Shown here: piece by piece, positions 36,351 through 44,997 of the stretch | Position numbering within the stretch: position 1 is the stretch's first letter | How the letters are laid out: each line of letters begins with the position of its first letter | Assembly (NCBI RefSeq): GCF_001544215.1 | Contig: NZ_BCQB01000016.1 | Location: forward strand, 1 to 57,196 | Direction: 5' to 3' | Length of the DNA: 57,196 nucleotides | From: Enterococcus durans NBRC 100479 = LMG 10746 | Lineage (GTDB): Bacteria; Bacillota; Bacilli; Lactobacillales; Enterococcaceae | Translations under genes and position numbers: made by a program | The notes under the pieces: model-generated | Seen by the model: only the letters and a program-made list of their open reading frames with translations | The model's database searches: none | What the model was told of the DNA's origin: nothing

Positions 36351-36986
36351 ATGAAAAATACAAAGAACTTTACATTGACTGCTATGTTTCTAGCAATTTT
36401 GATTTTACTAGCTGTAACGCCACTTGGCTTTATTCCCATAGGGCCCATCAATGCCACGACGATGCATATTCCTGTGATCATTGCTTCTATCGTTCTTGGA
36501 CCTCGTTTAGGTGCTTTTTTAGGCGGGACTTTCGGCTTGATCAGTATGATTCGTAGCACGGTAGTACAAACAACTTTATCTTTTGTTTTTTCGCCGTTCA
36601 TTCCAGTGATCGGCACAGATCATGGCAGTTTAAAAGCATTGCTGATTGCTTTTATCCCACGGATCCTTATTGGAATCGTTCCTTACTTCGTCTTTAAAGG
36701 AATGCAAAAACTGATCAAAAACAAAGCCAATACTGTTTCTCTCTTTATTGCTGGTCTAGCAGGATCACTTGTGAATACGATCCTAGTGATGAACATGATT
36801 TATTTCTTATTCCAGCAAGACTATGCTCAAGTGATCGGCAAAAATATCAACGCTGTTTATTCCGCTGTTCTAGCGGTTATTTTCACCAGTGGAGTCCCAG
36901 AAGCCATCGTTGCAGGACTCGCAACTGCAGGTGTTTGCAGCGTATTGCTCCGTTTGATCCGTACGAATCCACAACCAAAGATCTAG
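36351..36986 (+). CDS. ECF transporter S component, probably pantothenate (PanT-like)
   Basis: Six-span membrane protein of 211 aa, the substrate-binding S component of an energy-coupling-factor transporter; the shared EcfA/T module is not in this window. The loop IGPINATTMHIPVI and LGPRLGAFLGGTFGL are typical. Position right after coaC points to pantothenate, a substrate for CoA synthesis. Gene-context inference, though this link is well known in Lactobacillales. Confidence 0.82.
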   Translation: MKNTKNFTLTAMFLAILILLAVTPLGFIPIGPINATTMHIPVIIASIVLGPRLGAFLGGTFGLISMIRSTVVQTTLSFVFSPFIPVIGTDHGSLKALLIAFIPRILIGIVPYFVFKGMQKLIKNKANTVSLFIAGLAGSLVNTILVMNMIYFLFQQDYAQVIGKNINAVYSAVLAVIFTSGVPEAIVAGLATAGVCSVLLRLIRTNPQPKI

Positions 36987-36994
36987 TCGCATAC

Positions 36995-37077
36995 AAAAGC
37001 TTGTTTATCTTTATGAGGTTGAGACAAAAGTATTTCTTACTTTTGTCCCACGCTCTTTACGGATGAACAAGCTTTTT
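36995..37077 (+). terminator. Terminator stem with a short family A hairpin nested in its loop
   Basis: Outer stem AAAAGCTTGTTTATC / GATGAACAAGCTTTTT. Its loop contains a second hairpin, GAGGTTGAGACAAAAGTA...TACTTTTGTCCCACGCTC (37015-37055), with family A ends. The nested arrangement looks like insertion of the short element into a pre-existing terminator. Confidence 0.65.
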
Positions 37078-37202
37078 ATTTTATAATTAAAATCAGCTGC
37101 CAAATCTACTAAAAAACCACCGATATTTTAAGAGTTCAAATCTAACAAAATTTCAAATTAGTGTTATCATTGTTTTGATTGCTACAAGAAAGGAAGATTA
37201 AA

Positions 37203-37853
37203 ATGAAAATTTTTGTCGTAGGTGCCAATGGACAAATTGGCCGCCACTTAATAAAAGAACTTGCAACCTCTGAACATCAAGTCGTTGCTGGTGTCAGAGA
37301 TGTCGCAACTCAATCTTTTGTAAAGGATTCGAATGTCAGCTATGTTTCTTTCGATTTAACATGGACTCCTGAAGAAATGGCACAGTCATTTAAAGGGAGT
37401 GATGTGTTGATTTTCACCGCTGGTTCTCAAGGGAAAAATCTTTTACAAGTTGATCTAGATGGTGCAATCAAAACAATGATCGGAGCAGAAATTGCCAATG
37501 TATCCCGCTATTTGATGATCAGTGCTGTCTTTGCAGATGATCGAAGCAAATGGCCAGAATCGATGATCGACTACTACATCACGAAACATTATGCAGACGA
37601 ATGGCTCAAGAATCGTACTTCTTTAGATTATGTCATTATCCAACCCGTTTCATTGACAAATGACGAGGAAGTGACACCCGTTCAATTAGCCAAACCAACG
37701 GAAGAAACTGCCAAAACTATTAGCCGTAAAACTGTCGCAGCCGTTTTGACTGCTTTGGTCGACCAACCAGAAATCAAAAAAACAACGATCGTAGTATCTG
37801 AAGGCAAAGATGACCTTTCAAGTACTCTTAAAAACTGGCATCAGGGGGAATAA
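37203..37853 (+). CDS. NAD(P)-binding Rossmann protein (atypical SDR, NmrA/YwnB-like)
   Basis: 216 aa. Starts MKIFVVGANGQIGRHL, the dinucleotide-binding loop of atypical short-chain dehydrogenases; no YxxxK catalytic pair is obvious in place, and YYITKHYADEWLK may stand in for it. Substrate unknown. AAGGAAG precedes the ATG. Four bases separate it from the next reductase, so they are co-transcribed. Confidence 0.8.
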   Translation: MKIFVVGANGQIGRHLIKELATSEHQVVAGVRDVATQSFVKDSNVSYVSFDLTWTPEEMAQSFKGSDVLIFTAGSQGKNLLQVDLDGAIKTMIGAEIANVSRYLMISAVFADDRSKWPESMIDYYITKHYADEWLKNRTSLDYVIIQPVSLTNDEEVTPVQLAKPTEETAKTISRKTVAAVLTALVDQPEIKKTTIVVSEGKDDLSSTLKNWHQGE

Positions 37854-37857
37854 TTTT

Positions 37858-38841
37858 ATGCGGGCAATAACGTTCAAACAACCGGGAGCAGTTGATGTCC
37901 TTCAAGAAATCGATGCACCCAAACCACGCCCTGAAAAAGGACAGCTTTTGATCAAAGTCCACACTGCAGCAGTGAATCGGACCGATATCATGCGCCGGGA
38001 ATCAACGGATCAAGAACCGCCTTATCCCATTTTAGGCGTAGAAGTTGCAGGTGAGGTCATTGAGAACAAGAGTGAAGACAGCAAATTCACTCCTGGAGCA
38101 AGGGTTTGCGGCTTAGTTAATTTAGGTGGCTATGCCGAATATGCTGTCATGCCTGCTGATCGAGCAATTTTGCTTCCCGACTCTTTAGATTACGTGGCTG
38201 CTGCTGGAATCTCCGAAGTGTTTCTTACTGCTTACCAGACCCTTTATTGGTTAGGAAAACTGCAAGAACATGAAACCGTATTGATCCATGCAGGCGCTAG
38301 TGGTGTTGGTACAGCAGCCATTCAATTAGCTAAACGATTGTCGAAGGCAAAAGTGATCGTTACCGCTGGTTCAACCGAAAAGCTTGCTTTTTGTCAAGAA
38401 CTGGGCGCAGATGAACTGATCAACTATAAAACTCAAGACTTTGAAAAAGAAGTTCAAAAAATAACGAACGGTCGAGGCGTGGATGTCATTTTAGATTTTA
38501 TTGGTGCTTCTTATTGGCAAAAAAATCTCGCTTCGATCGCAGTTGATGGCCGATGGGTCTTGATTGGCATGCTAGGCGGCACCATCGTTCCAGAAATAGA
38601 TTTGGGCATATTGATCTCAAAACGGGTGCAGCTGATAGGCACTTTGTTAACTCCCCGTAGCGATTCCTATAAAGCACAATTGACCCAAGAATTCATGGAC
38701 AATGTAGGCCCTTATCTTGCAGATGGTCAAGTAAAGCCGATCATAGATAGTACTTTTCCTCTTGAACAAGTAAAAGAAGCACATGAATATATGGAAGCCA
38801 ATAAAAACATTGGAAAAATCATTTTAACGATTCAATCATAA
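37858..38841 (+). CDS. NAD(P)H:quinone oxidoreductase (QOR/PIG3 type)
   Basis: Medium-chain reductase of 327 aa. N-terminal GroES-like domain with NRTDIMRRE and a nucleotide-binding domain with LIHAGASGVGTAA. No structural zinc cysteines. Resembles quinone reductases that act on enones or quinones. AGGGGG before the ATG at 37858. Confidence 0.86.
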   Translation: MRAITFKQPGAVDVLQEIDAPKPRPEKGQLLIKVHTAAVNRTDIMRRESTDQEPPYPILGVEVAGEVIENKSEDSKFTPGARVCGLVNLGGYAEYAVMPADRAILLPDSLDYVAAAGISEVFLTAYQTLYWLGKLQEHETVLIHAGASGVGTAAIQLAKRLSKAKVIVTAGSTEKLAFCQELGADELINYKTQDFEKEVQKITNGRGVDVILDFIGASYWQKNLASIAVDGRWVLIGMLGGTIVPEIDLGILISKRVQLIGTLLTPRSDSYKAQLTQEFMDNVGPYLADGQVKPIIDSTFPLEQVKEAHEYMEANKNIGKIILTIQS

Positions 38842-38849
38842 AAAAATAC

Positions 38850-38895
38850 AAAAACCAGCAAGCAGTTACCTATCAGGTCGCTACTTGCTGGTTTT
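38850..38895. terminator. Bidirectional terminator
   Basis: AAAACCAGCAAG...CTTGCTGGTTTT between two convergent genes, with A- and T-rich flanks. It serves the reductase operon and the endoglycosidase gene. Confidence 0.85.
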
Positions 38896-38911
38896 GTTTA
38901 GTGCCAATCGA

Positions 38912-40078
38912 TCAATTCATCAATGACCATTCGTAAATTGGATCATACTCAGTACTCACCCCATCCGTTCCAAAGTGTCCACTTGATCCTAGTAATACTT
39001 TATTTACTTCATAGATTGATTTTGCTTGGTTGATCTTTTCTTCCACAACTGCTTGATTCAAATCGTTGTTCCCTATACGCTTCCAGTGGTGGTTCGCTAT
39101 CTTTTTCGCTTGCTCCAAGGTAAAGCCTTTCGCTTCTAGAATTGCTGTCTTCGTCCATAAAAAATTAGAAGGAATGACATGATTCAAGTCATGCTCATTG
39201 TACGTACGGCCATCCCGATCCAATGCGTAAAGGAACAGCCCGTAGAGATGATTGTCTGCCGTATACTTCGCTACTTTGTATAAATTACTTTGTTCGTAAG
39301 GTTCTCCTGTATCATACCAACGATTATGATCTTGTTCTTCAGGAAAAGACAGTCCAGGCATGAATCGTTCTTTGGGAATCAATTTTTCATAGTCATTGAT
39401 TGCCTTTGCTGTTCTACCTGCATCAGAGCCATATTGCTGATACCCTAAATAGGTAAAATGTTCGGCGACATTTTGTAATGGACCTGTATTTGAACCATTC
39501 GTGTCGTAAACAAAAACGGTATTATTATTCGCTGATGGTCCGATATAGCGTGCTAATGCTCGAATCACTCCATCAGACAAAGCAATATCAGCTTGACTAG
39601 GGAATGTCTCCATATCAATATCTAAACCATCTATACCATAGGCACGGACATATTCATCTAATAGTTGATTCGCATATGCGTCAAATTCTTGTTCCGTCGG
39701 AAAAGTACCACTATATGGTATTTTCAATAGCACAGAATAATCGATTGCTTTCGTTAATTTCACACCACGGGCATGAAGAGTTGGTACGTAGCTTTCTTTT
39801 AATTTTTTGAAAAACGGTGCCGCCGCAACTTCTTGTCCTTCAGGAACGTAACTGAAAATATTCACAATATCAATACCATAAGGAATATCTTCCATCGATA
39901 ACCAATTTTCATCTGTCAAACTAGTATTAACGCCTTTCATTTCTTTATCTCGCCAAGCACGATAATAGACCATCATCTTGGGAGAACCACTCTGGACTTG
40001 CGCTGATACTTTTGTAGAAAAAACCAATGTACCCATTACAGTCAGTAAAAGGAACGTATAAAGCTGCATTTTATTCAT
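38912..40078 (-). CDS. Secreted GH18 endo-beta-N-acetylglucosaminidase
   Basis: 388 aa. Signal peptide (residues 1-26, cut after VSA), then a single GH18 barrel. The catalytic motif DGLDIDME is at residues 150-157, with Glu157 the acid/base. Without a chitin-binding domain it resembles the enterococcal endoglycosidases that release N-glycans from glycoproteins, so host glycan use is likely but not shown. A cre site just downstream of its promoter points to carbon repression. Confidence 0.87.
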   Translation of the reverse strand: MNKMQLYTFLLLTVMGTLVFSTKVSAQVQSGSPKMMVYYRAWRDKEMKGVNTSLTDENWLSMEDIPYGIDIVNIFSYVPEGQEVAAAPFFKKLKESYVPTLHARGVKLTKAIDYSVLLKIPYSGTFPTEQEFDAYANQLLDEYVRAYGIDGLDIDMETFPSQADIALSDGVIRALARYIGPSANNNTVFVYDTNGSNTGPLQNVAEHFTYLGYQQYGSDAGRTAKAINDYEKLIPKERFMPGLSFPEEQDHNRWYDTGEPYEQSNLYKVAKYTADNHLYGLFLYALDRDGRTYNEHDLNHVIPSNFLWTKTAILEAKGFTLEQAKKIANHHWKRIGNNDLNQAVVEEKINQAKSIYEVNKVLLGSSGHFGTDGVSTEYDPIYEWSLMN

Positions 40079-40132
40079 TTTTTCCCTCCTATTCTATAAG
40101 TCAAACTACCTTGCAAAAAACATCGACAAAAA

Positions 40133-40146
40133 AGAAAACGCTTTCT
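40133..40146 (-). promoter_or_regulatory. cre site upstream of the endoglycosidase
   Basis: AGAAAACGCTTTCT, a good CcpA site, about 55 nt before the ATG and just after TATAAT (minus strand). Placement downstream of the -10 fits repression. The same 14 bases occur ahead of dltX. Confidence 0.7.
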
Positions 40147-40332
40147 TAATTGATTATATAAAATTTTCTAGTAAACCGATAGGAAATTATTAAAAAAACG
40201 AAAAACTTTTTTTAGACAAAAGGAACTTTCAACAATAAATTTTAAACTTTCATATTTTTCGAACCGGATGAAGCATAGCGACTTGTTTAGTGCTAGTCTG
40301 CTTTCTTCATATCCTGAATTAAGGTATTAAAA

Positions 40333-40383
40333 TAAGCCGTAAATCACAAAAACGGCTAAAACCAGATTCGTGATTTACGGCTT
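40333..40383 (-). terminator. Terminator of the frd gene
   Basis: AAGCCGTAAATCAC...GTGATTTACGGCTT, with an inner AACGGCTAAAACC segment; on the minus strand followed by ATTTTAAT. With the cre/promoter region this accounts for the 40079-40491 gap. Confidence 0.7.
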
Positions 40384-40491
40384 GCTATCTTGCAATAATA
40401 AAGAAATCAATTAGCTCGTTCGTTTACAGTTGATTCTTTATATAGGCACTTAAATTTCCTCTTCCTCAACGAGCAAGTTAAAACTTTTATC

Positions 40492-42006
40492 TCAATTTTC
40501 AGCTGCATATTTTGCTGCTTGTATCCCAGCTTGACGACCGAAAATAATGATCTCAGCGACTGAATTACCGCCAATACGGTTATTTCCATGTAGTCCGCCG
40601 TTTACTTCACCCGCAGCGTATAACCCTGTGATTGGTTGTTCTTCTTTATTCAATACTTCCGTATTCGTATTGATTTTTATTCCTCCCATCGTGTAATGGA
40701 TTCCTGGAGCAATTTTGATTGCATAGTAGTTAGGTTGTGACAGATCATGATCCATCGCTGTTGTCCGATCAAATTGTTCATCCTTTTTCGCCGCAACAGC
40801 TGTATTCCAAGTTTCTATCGTCTGAGACAAATCCTCTTTTGGAAGATTCATTTTTTCTGCTAATTCTTCGATACTTTCTCCAGAAGTCACATAGCCTTTT
40901 TTCTCATAAAAATCAATTGCTTTCGCGCGGTCTCTCACACCTTGATCAAAGATCAGATATGCCGATTTTTCTGGTAACGCTGTGATAGCAGCAGATACTT
41001 TATCTCTTGTATCCAACTCATTGACAAACCGTTTTCCTGTTTGATCGACTAAGATTGCCCCTTCGCCACGAACCGCTTCTCCGATCAAGACACCTTCATC
41101 TTGTTGAACCGTCGGATGGATCTGAATTTTATCCATATCAACAGTTTGTCCGCCTAATTTTTCGATCATTGTGATTCCGTCACCGGTTGAGCCAGATTGG
41201 TTGGTGGTAACGTAGCCCTCTAGATCAGGACGATATTTTTTGATAAATTCTCCATTAGCACCGAATCCGCCTGTGGTTACGATAATGGCTTTACCAGTAA
41301 TATCTTTAGGTTTTTCCCCTTGGACTTGGACAATCACTTCATTGACTTTTCCATCGTTTTCTTTGATGTCAGTGACATCTGTATTTACAAAAATCGGAAT
41401 GTTTCTTTCATGGACATTTTTTAGTAATCCTTCAACAAGGTAGCCACCGATTGCTGAGCCATCAGATGGGCGATGCGTTCTTTTTTCACTCATTCCACCT
41501 GTGATCGTTAAATTATCTAACTTGATATCATTTTGATCTAACCAGTTGATTGCATCGGCTGAGTGATCAACAAAATAACGAAGAAGTTCTTTGTCATTTG
41601 TTCCCCCGCCTCCCTTTAATGTTTCTTCATAAAAAGCATCATTTGAATCATTGATTCCATTTTCTTTTTGGAATTTTGTTTCTGACGCATTCATACCACT
41701 TGATGATTTAGATGTATTTCCACCAGCAACTGGCATTTTTTCAAAAATAACAGGATTTAATCCAGCATCTTTCGCTTCGATTGCTGCCGACATCCCCGCA
41801 CCACCAGCACCAACGATAACGATATCGTACGCTTTTTTCATTTCTGTTGGGTCTGTATAGGATTGTTCCGATGCCCCTGATGTAGCTTCTGTTTTCTCTG
41901 TTGCTTTCGTACTTGATGAAGTCGCGGTTTCCTTTTTATCAGGGCTACATGCTCCCATTGCCAACACGGATGTCAAAACCACTAAACTTTTTACTACTTT
42001 TTTCAT
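40492..42006 (-). CDS. Fumarate-reductase-like flavoprotein, lipoprotein
   Basis: 504 aa. Lipoprotein signal with lipobox cysteine Cys20 (LAMGAC), Ser/Thr linker, then an FAD-binding succinate dehydrogenase/fumarate reductase flavoprotein domain: VIVGAGGAGMSAAIEA, NELDTRD, HYTMGGIKI and NRIGGNSVAE hold the residues that bind FAD and the dicarboxylate. No heme or FMN domain is present. Similar extracellular reductases in Listeria and Enterococcus take electrons from the quinone/EET chain. A Rex operator sits in its promoter. Could also reduce a fumarate analogue such as urocanate. Confidence 0.86.
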   Translation of the reverse strand: MKKVVKSLVVLTSVLAMGACSPDKKETATSSSTKATEKTEATSGASEQSYTDPTEMKKAYDIVIVGAGGAGMSAAIEAKDAGLNPVIFEKMPVAGGNTSKSSSGMNASETKFQKENGINDSNDAFYEETLKGGGGTNDKELLRYFVDHSADAINWLDQNDIKLDNLTITGGMSEKRTHRPSDGSAIGGYLVEGLLKNVHERNIPIFVNTDVTDIKENDGKVNEVIVQVQGEKPKDITGKAIIVTTGGFGANGEFIKKYRPDLEGYVTTNQSGSTGDGITMIEKLGGQTVDMDKIQIHPTVQQDEGVLIGEAVRGEGAILVDQTGKRFVNELDTRDKVSAAITALPEKSAYLIFDQGVRDRAKAIDFYEKKGYVTSGESIEELAEKMNLPKEDLSQTIETWNTAVAAKKDEQFDRTTAMDHDLSQPNYYAIKIAPGIHYTMGGIKINTNTEVLNKEEQPITGLYAAGEVNGGLHGNNRIGGNSVAEIIIFGRQAGIQAAKYAAEN

Positions 42007-42037
42007 TTTTTCCCTCCTAAAGTAATTCTTCCCCCTT

Positions 42038-42066
42038 ATAATAAGTGAAATTTTTCACAATATCAA
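42038..42066 (-). promoter_or_regulatory. frd promoter with Rex operator filling the spacer
   Basis: Minus strand: TTGATA (-35, 42061-42066), 17 bp, TATTAT (-10, 42038-42043). The 18-mer TTGTGAAAAATTTCACTT (42043-42060) matches the Rex operator TTGTGAAAWWTTTCACAA at 16 positions and occupies the spacer. NADH accumulation would relieve Rex and switch the reductase on. Confidence 0.88.
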
Positions 42067-42276
42067 CTATGTTTTTAATCTTTCTTGATAATCAGGCTAA
42101 AAAAACAATTAATGTGAATAAAAAGCTTTCTTATCGACCATTTTGCGTTCGTTTTTCCTTTCGAAAAAATTTGTCACTTGACTCTCTTTCAACTAATTAT
42201 TTGCTGTATCCAGTTCAAAAAGTTGTGGTTCGTTCTTGATAACTAGTATAATCTCTAATATACGTGAAGGAGTTAA

Positions 42277-43083
42277 ATGATGAATTATATTAAACGATTT
42301 TTTATGAATGGTACAAAAACTGCTGGCAGAGTCACTCACGGGATCTATATCCTCTTACGTGCCATCGTCACAATCATGTTAGTCGATCAATTGATCCAAC
42401 AAAACATGGGCAATACATTTCTGTTATTACTCACTTTAGTTTTATTTGAAATACCTTATCTCTTAGAAAAAATACTTAAGATCCAGATCCCTAATATGTT
42501 AGAAATCATTTTAATTTCTTTTATTTTTAGTTCGACAGTCTTAGGCGAATTGAGCGATTTTTATGGGTATTTTTCTATGTGGGACACATTTCTTCATGCA
42601 TTAAGCGGCTTTTTAGCTGGTGGAGTAGGCTTTTCATTGGTCTATTTACTCAACAAAAATACAAAAACAATGAATTTGACCCCTTTGCTTCTTGCTATTG
42701 TTTCTTTTTGTTTTTCAATGACCGTTGGTGTCGCTTGGGAATTTGTTGAATTCTCAGCCGATCATTTATTCCAATTAGATATGCAAAAGGACACACTTGT
42801 TCAACAAATAAATAGCGTAGAACTCAGTAAAGATGGAAATACTGTTCACACCATCCCCAATATTGAAAAAACCGAGGTTGAGTATAAGACCGATGATGGA
42901 AAATCTGAAACATATACCATTTCTGGTGGCTATTTAGATATCGGTATCATGGATACGATGAAGGATCTATTTGTCAATTTTATTGGCGCTTTGACCTTTA
43001 GTATCTTCGGCTATCTTTACAGTCGTAATGATTATCGAAAATTCACCTTTATCAGGAACTTTATTCCTAGAAAAGCCAAGTGA
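42277..43083 (+). CDS. Multi-spanning membrane protein, DUF2238-like
   Basis: About 268 aa, roughly seven membrane segments, with MWDTFLHALSGFLAGG and WEFVEFSADH, motifs of the DUF2238/YjdF-like membrane proteins of unknown role. A hydrophilic extracellular-like loop (about residues 175-220) lies between spans. The ATG at 42280 gives better spacing to AAGGAG than the one at 42277. Promoter TTGTGG-18 bp-TATAAT at 42223-42252. Divergent from frd. Confidence 0.75.
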   Translation: MMNYIKRFFMNGTKTAGRVTHGIYILLRAIVTIMLVDQLIQQNMGNTFLLLLTLVLFEIPYLLEKILKIQIPNMLEIILISFIFSSTVLGELSDFYGYFSMWDTFLHALSGFLAGGVGFSLVYLLNKNTKTMNLTPLLLAIVSFCFSMTVGVAWEFVEFSADHLFQLDMQKDTLVQQINSVELSKDGNTVHTIPNIEKTEVEYKTDDGKSETYTISGGYLDIGIMDTMKDLFVNFIGALTFSIFGYLYSRNDYRKFTFIRNFIPRKAK

Positions 43084-43140
43084 TACACTCGCAAAGTGCT
43101 TTGATACATCAGTGATTACACATATTTTTGAATACTACAC

Positions 43141-43312
43141 AAAGAGGGTAAGATAAAAGTGAAATTGTCTTGCCCTCTTTGTTGAAGTAAATCACAGAAA
43201 CATTTATAAACTATTCGAAAAAAACAGCCGATATTATGAGAAAAGTGGAAAAATAATTTTCTTGCATCTTTTTCTCATTCCTTGAGATTACATTTTTCTT
43301 CCAGCCTTTTTT
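43141..43312. repeat. Degenerate family A repeat with terminator hairpin
   Basis: Starts with AAAGAGGGTAAGA...TCTTGCCCTCTTT (43141-43180), a probable terminator of the membrane protein gene, and continues with a stretch ending TTTTCTTCCAGCCTTTT that follows the order of the family A element. Heavily diverged. Confidence 0.55.
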
Positions 43313-43349
43313 CTTCCACAAAATAATTTCCGTTCATTATAATTCCTTT

Positions 43350-43919
43350 TTACTTTTCTAGACGTCTCAAAACTTCCATTGCTAATGGATAATCTGGATT
43401 CTCACTACCATCAAAATTTTCAGAAAGAAGTGAAAATCCTAATTTTTGATACAACTTGATTGCTGGATGACTCCAAGTTTGCGTATGTAGGTAAATAGGC
43501 CGTTGTAGTTCTGCTTTTTGGAAAAGAGTAAGTATTTCTACTGTCAAAGCTTTTGCCAACCCTTTCCCCTGATGCTCAGGGATAACAGCCAACCAGTGGA
43601 AAAGTGGGTAAGTTCCGTCAAAACGCTCTTTGAACCATGCGGTACAAGTCCCAACTTTCTCTCCCAGATCATTCACAACGAACAACATTCGCTTCTTAAG
43701 CTCTTCCGGATATGGCGCAAATGAACGTTGAAAATAAATATGACCCTCTTTCTCATTCTCAAACTCTCCGACTGCACATTCGATTCTTACCCAATCGCTT
43801 TCATCTCCTGGCTGATAATACTCAAAATGATATCCGTCTGCTAATGGAACAGAAGGTACTTCTGTATCGATAGAACGGACCATCCAAATTTCTGCGTAAG
43901 GTACTTGTTTGTCTAACAT
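43350..43919 (-). CDS. GNAT-family N-acetyltransferase
   Basis: 189 aa. Acetyl-CoA loop HWLAVIPEHQGKGLAKALT, followed by LHTQTWSHPAIKLYQKLGF, the usual GNAT fold. Substrate unknown. AAGGGAG precedes the ATG at 43919 by 7 nt. Single gene; downstream of murB on the same strand with a 69-nt gap. Confidence 0.85.
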   Translation of the reverse strand: MLDKQVPYAEIWMVRSIDTEVPSVPLADGYHFEYYQPGDESDWVRIECAVGEFENEKEGHIYFQRSFAPYPEELKKRMLFVVNDLGEKVGTCTAWFKERFDGTYPLFHWLAVIPEHQGKGLAKALTVEILTLFQKAELQRPIYLHTQTWSHPAIKLYQKLGFSLLSENFDGSENPDYPLAMEVLRRLEK

Positions 43920-44006
43920 CCCTTCACTCCCTTTCATTTGTCATTCGTTTCTTCTTTTTTGTAATAAAAAAGAGCAACTTTGATTACTAGCTGCTCTTAC
44001 TTATAA

Positions 44007-44927
44007 TTACCCGCGTGTTGTTATACTCTTTTTTTCACCAATGATGCGTACTTCTGTTTCCAAAGTCACATCGAATTTTTCCTTGATCACTTCTTGGATA
44101 TGCGCAATCAACTCAGTATAATCAGTAGCTGTGGCATGATCGATATTGACAATAAACCCTGCATGTTTCTCAGAAATTTGAGCGCCGCCCCATTTTAATC
44201 CTTGCAAACCAGCTTGTTGGATCAATTGTCCGGTATAATGCCCTACTGGACGCTTGAACACACTGCCACAAGATGGATATTCTAACGGCTGTTTTGATTG
44301 ACGCAATTCTGTCAACTCCACCATTCGGCCTTTGATCGTTTCAAAATCACCAGCTGTCAATTGAAATCTTGCTTCTAAGACGATCCCATTCAACTCTTGG
44401 ATAGCGCTATGACGATAAGAAAAGGCCATCTCTTCACTCGACAATGTTTTCATGGAACCATCAGCCAACAAGACATCTACTTCTGCAAAGACATCTTTGA
44501 TTTCGCCACCATAAGCACCTGCATTCATGTAAACGGCTCCGCCAATGCTTCCTGGTATCCCACAAGCAAATTCAAACCCTGTTAAAGAAGCATCAAGCGC
44601 TGCATATGTCGTATCGATCAATTTGGCCCCTGCTTCTGCAACGACCATTGAACCTTCCACTCGTATTGCCTTCATTTCCGTCAGCATCAAGACTACACCG
44701 CGAATTCCACCATCTTGAACGATCAAATTACTGGCATTACCTAGCACCAACCAAGGTAAATCGTGGATTCTGCAATAATCAACAACTTCTTTTACTTCAT
44801 TTTTTGTTTTCGGAAAAACAAGCACATCCGCTGGTCCACCTGTTTTTGTAAAGGTATAATTCATCAACGGTTCATCAAACAACAGATCAATCTCTGGTAA
44901 GTTTTTAACTAAGTCTTCTTTATTCAC
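44007..44927 (-). CDS. murB: UDP-N-acetylenolpyruvoylglucosamine reductase
   Basis: FAD enzyme making UDP-MurNAc for peptidoglycan, 306 aa. FAD-domain motifs [18 protein letters not shown] and [20 protein letters not shown]; proton donor Ser in [10 protein letters not shown]-terminal glutamate in EVRIIGE. The GTG at 44927 has AAAGGA 9 nt upstream and is preferred over the ATG codons at 44960-44963, which have no ribosome site. Confidence 0.95.
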   Translation of the reverse strand: MNKEDLVKNLPEIDLLFDEPLMNYTFTKTGGPADVLVFPKTKNEVKEVVDYCRIHDLPWLVLGNASNLIVQDGGIRGVVLMLTEMKAIRVEGSMVVAEAGAKLIDTTYAALDASLTGFEFACGIPGSIGGAVYMNAGAYGGEIKDVFAEVDVLLADGSMKTLSSEEMAFSYRHSAIQELNGIVLEARFQLTAGDFETIKGRMVELTELRQSKQPLEYPSCGSVFKRPVGHYTGQLIQQAGLQGLKWGGAQISEKHAGFIVNIDHATATDYTELIAHIQEVIKEKFDVTLETEVRIIGEKKSITTRG

Positions 44928-44997
44928 TGAGGATTTTCCTTTCTTTTCAAACGTCCTCATCATTTTATCACGCTTAAAACAAACTTACCAGTCTACC

